From the NCBI GenBank assembly GCA_017419325.1, contig JAFOLN010000339.1, positions 1 through 6,074 on the forward strand: 6,074 bases of DNA, read 5' to 3'. The notes under the pieces were generated by a model, which saw nothing but the letters and a program-made list of their open reading frames with translations, was not told where the DNA came from and did no database searches. Source of the stretch: Clostridia bacterium (GTDB lineage Bacteria > Bacillota > Clostridia > Oscillospirales > RGIG577). Positions 4,529 to 6,074 of the stretch are shown piece by piece. Numbering within the stretch: the first letter of the stretch is position 1; the number at the start of each line of letters is the position of its first letter. Position numbers and translations under genes: made by a program.

Positions 4529-5725
4529 CTAAAGTTTCACCGGGTCGAACCTGCATGAGGCGGCCTGTATCGTCCTTTTGCCGAACCTCGCGTTTATTTC
4601 GTCCATGGCGCGCTCCGCCCGCTCACGCTTGAGCCTCTCCCCGCTGCCCTCAAAAATCGAGAGCTGCCGCGGCTCATGCTCCCCCGAAAGGCCGCACGCC
4701 CGCACCGACAGCGCGCGCACGGGAAACGCCCTTAAATCGTGGCGCGAAAGGAAAAGCTCCAGCGCGCACCTCCATATATCGTAGGCCGTCTGCGTATTGA
4801 ACATAAGCGGCGCGCCGTATTCGCGGTGGGAAAGGTCGCTTCGCTTCACGGTGAGCTGTATCCTGTCCGCGAAATACCGCCCCGCCCGAAGCTTTCTCGC
4901 CACCTCGTGGGACAGCTTCAGTATGAGCGTGCTTATCTCTTCCGGCTTCGTTATGTCGTGGGGATATGTGGCGCCGCGCCCTATGCTTTTCGGCTCGGGC
5001 ATATATTCCCCCTTTACGACGGGAGCGTTTTCAAGCCCCCGCGCCGCCCTCATGAGCCACAGGCCGTTTTTGCCGAGCATATCGCCTATGAGCCGCTCGT
5101 CGGCCGCCGCTATGTCGCCTACGGTAAATATGCCCCGCGAACGGAGCTTTTTGTCCGTTTTGCGCCCCACGCCTATGAGCGCCGAGGCGGGAAGCGGATG
5201 GACGATATTGCGCCAGTCCCCGGGCGGGATAACCGTCACCGCGTCCGGCTTTTTTAAGTCGCTTCCAAGCTTTGCGAACACCTTGTTAAAGCTCACGCCG
5301 CATGATATTGTAAGGCCCGTTCGCGCCTTTACCTCCTCGCGTATCATGTCGGCCGCGCTCACACCTCCCCCGAAAAGATGGGCGCTGCCCGTCATGTCGA
5401 GCCAGCATTCGTCTATGCCGAAGGGCTCCACCGTATCGGTATAGTTTTCATATACGCGCCTGACCTGCCCCGACCGGTATATATACTCCCTCATATCGGG
5501 CGGCACCGTGACGAGGTCGGGGCACTTCATCTTCGCCTCCCATATCGCCTCGCCCGTTTTCACGCCGAGGGCCTTGGCCTTTTCGTTCTTTGCAAGCACT
5601 ATGCCTCGCCGTTCCTCGCGGCTGCCGCATACCGCGAGGGGCACCTTTTTAAGCGCCGGGTCTTTCATGCACTCCACCGAGGCGTAAAAATTATTCAGGT
5701 CGCAGTGCAGGATGATGCGTTCCAT
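4529..5725 (-). CDS. dinB: Y-family translesion DNA polymerase (DinB/Pol IV-like)
   Basis: The 398 residues are full length. Y-family polymerases copy past damaged bases without proofreading and are usually induced by DNA damage. The palm begins with HCDLNNFYASVE (7-18), holding metal ligand D9 and the steric-gate position Y14. The second catalytic block is FGIDECWLD (102-110) with D105 and E106. Next come the conserved SCGVSFNKVFAKLGSDLKKPD (141-161), the helix-hairpin-helix thumb segment IGVGRKTDKKLRSRGIFTVGDIA (184-206), and the little-finger domain from about 245. QLSIF at 354-358 fits the beta-clamp binding consensus, although it lies 40 residues before the C-terminus. The start follows AAGGGGG at seven bases. 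DLNN and ECWLD resemble the UmuC/UvrX-leaning variants of Firmicutes, so Pol V-like naming is an alternative. It diverges from an XRE regulator across an operator-rich region. Confidence 0.95.
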   Translation of the reverse strand: MERIILHCDLNNFYASVECMKDPALKKVPLAVCGSREERRGIVLAKNEKAKALGVKTGEAIWEAKMKCPDLVTVPPDMREYIYRSGQVRRVYENYTDTVEPFGIDECWLDMTGSAHLFGGGVSAADMIREEVKARTGLTISCGVSFNKVFAKLGSDLKKPDAVTVIPPGDWRNIVHPLPASALIGVGRKTDKKLRSRGIFTVGDIAAADERLIGDMLGKNGLWLMRAARGLENAPVVKGEYMPEPKSIGRGATYPHDITKPEEISTLILKLSHEVARKLRAGRYFADRIQLTVKRSDLSHREYGAPLMFNTQTAYDIWRCALELFLSRHDLRAFPVRALSVRACGLSGEHEPRQLSIFEGSGERLKRERAERAMDEINARFGKRTIQAASCRFDPVKL

Positions 5726-5737
5726 GCTTATTCCCCC

Positions 5738-5766
5738 TTGACAAAATGCGAAATAAATCGTATTAT
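5738..5766 (+). promoter_or_regulatory. candidate upstream promoter (P1) toward the XRE gene
   Basis: TTGACA (5738-5743), exactly 17 bp, TATTAT (5761-5766). Its start point near 5773 would fall inside the first operator dyad, and its -35 overlaps the dinB ribosome binding site on the other strand. Sequence quality is high, but the AT-rich context raises the chance of coincidence. Confidence 0.45.
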
Positions 5767-5770
5767 TTAT

Positions 5771-5786
5771 ACGAAAATTGTTTCGT
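5771..5786. promoter_or_regulatory. operator dyad O1
   Basis: ACGAAA-ATTG-TTTCGT is a perfect 6-4-6 inverted repeat. It covers the predicted start of P1 and lies just downstream of the dinB start point (near 5790), where a bound protein would block early elongation. Confidence 0.75.
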
Positions 5787-5796
5787 GTGTTTTTAT

Positions 5797-5824
5797 ATTA
5801 TACGAAATATTTTTCGTTTGTCAA
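5797..5824 (-). promoter_or_regulatory. consensus dinB promoter
   Basis: On the minus strand TTGACA (5824-5819), a 16-bp spacer and TATAAT (5802-5797): both hexamers are perfect sigma-A consensus. The predicted start is near 5790, giving a leader of about 65 bases. The spacer is almost entirely the operator dyad O2, so this strong promoter should be silent whenever O2 is occupied. Confidence 0.85.
5802..5817. promoter_or_regulatory. operator dyad O2, inside the dinB promoter spacer
   Basis: ACGAAA-TATT-TTTCGT is a perfect 6-4-6 inverted repeat. It is centred 31 bp from O1 and occupies the region between -35 and -10 of the dinB promoter, overlapping the first base of the -10. Confidence 0.82.
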
Positions 5825-5846
5825 TGACATATTTACGAAATATAAT
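5818..5846 (+). promoter_or_regulatory. proximal promoter (P3) of the XRE gene
   Basis: TTGTCA (5818-5823), 17 bp, TATAAT (5841-5846). The predicted start is near 5853, about 22 bases before the ATG at 5875, leaving room for the AAGGAG ribosome binding site (5862-5867). Its -35 overlaps the dinB -35 back to back, and its -10 is covered by O3. Confidence 0.7.
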
Positions 5847-5850
5847 TCGT
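5835..5850. promoter_or_regulatory. operator dyad O3, over the XRE gene -10
   Basis: ACGAAA-TATA-ATTCGT is the same 6-4-6 dyad with one mismatch in the right arm. It is centred 33 bp from O2. The complete overlap with TATAAT indicates autorepression of the XRE gene, perhaps at lower affinity than O1 and O2. Confidence 0.7.
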
Positions 5851-5874
5851 CAAACATACATAAGGAGAATGAAT

Positions 5875-6074
5875 ATGGCCTTTAAGGACAGACTTAAGGA
5901 GTACCGGGAGTCCCTCGGCATGACCCAGAGCGAGCTTGCCGCCGCCGCGGGCGTTACGATGCGCACCCTTCAGAATTACGAGGCGGGGCGCTCCTATCCG
6001 AAGAACCAGGCCGTGGTGATGAAGCTGTGCGATGTTTTCGGGTGCGAGCCGAGACAGCTTTTCTCCACGGAGGA
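5875..6074 (+). CDS. XRE-family helix-turn-helix repressor, N-terminal part only
   Basis: Sixty-six codons are visible before the window ends. Residues 3-64 form a complete Cro/CI-type five-helix DNA-binding domain: FKDRLKEYRESLGMTQSELA, then the turn AAAAGV and the recognition helix around TMRTLQNYEAGRSYP (28-42), closing with VVMKLCDVFGCEPRQLF. The start follows AAGGAG at seven bases. The gene diverges from dinB, and the shared intergenic region carries three dyads suitable for a dimer of such a protein, one of them over its own -10. The natural reading is an autoregulated repressor of dinB. In Firmicutes such proteins often continue into an S24 (LexA-type) self-cleaving peptidase domain, as in HdiR, which would make it damage-responsive. 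That part is beyond the window, and a short stand-alone XRE protein is equally allowed. Confidence 0.92.
   Translation, partial: MAFKDRLKEYRESLGMTQSELAAAAGVTMRTLQNYEAGRSYPKNQAVVMKLCDVFGCEPRQLFSTE

Noticed and set aside
5748..5763. A possible fourth operator dyad around GCGAAATAAATCGTAT
   Set aside because: The CGA/TCG halves are spaced two bases too close to match the 6-4-6 dyad, and the arms do not pair beyond four bases.

Overview
The window looks like chromosomal DNA from an anaerobic, low-oxygen-tolerance Firmicute, probably a Clostridia-type gut or sediment organism. The evidence is a two-iron superoxide reductase (desulfoferrodoxin), consensus sigma-A promoters, strong AGGAGG-type ribosome binding sites, a DUF1273/SLOG protein of the clostridial type, and fairly GC-rich coding sequence broken by AT-rich intergenic regions. 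This assignment is inferred from gene content, not from a marker gene. I see no tRNA, rRNA, CRISPR array, insertion sequence or phage structural gene.

Layout, left to right. At 1-57 (minus) is the N-terminus of a hydrophobic protein that runs off the left edge. At 205-681 (plus) is a YbaK-type Cys-tRNA(Pro) deacylase with an extended -10 promoter. It converges, across a bidirectional terminator, on a minus-strand pair at 742-2052: a beta-hydroxyacid dehydrogenase followed 6 bp later by a PaaI-type hotdog thioesterase. The dehydrogenase diverges from desulfoferrodoxin (2245-2628, plus). That gene converges, across a second bidirectional terminator, on a LysR-family regulator (2668-3600, minus). 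The stretch 3601-3930 has no convincing protein gene. It does hold a terminator, a promoter and a very strong hairpin, laid out like a small RNA gene. Then come a SLOG/DUF1273 protein (3931-4461, minus) and a Y-family DNA polymerase, DinB (4529-5725, minus). Divergent from dinB is an XRE-type helix-turn-helix repressor that starts at 5875 and runs off the right edge.

The most interesting part is the dinB/XRE intergenic region (5726-5874). It contains three copies of the dyad ACGAAA-N4-TTTCGT (one with a single mismatch), spaced 31 and 33 bp centre to centre, about three helical turns. One copy fills the spacer of a consensus dinB promoter. Another covers the -10 of a promoter for the XRE gene. 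This is the layout expected of a regulator that represses itself and an error-prone polymerase, i.e. a private SOS-like switch in which the SLOG gene downstream of dinB may also take part. The C-terminus of the regulator lies outside the window, so whether it is a self-cleaving LexA/HdiR-like protein cannot be decided here.

The rest is mostly ordinary housekeeping and stress metabolism: translation quality control, superoxide detoxification, and small-molecule dehydrogenase and thioesterase chemistry.
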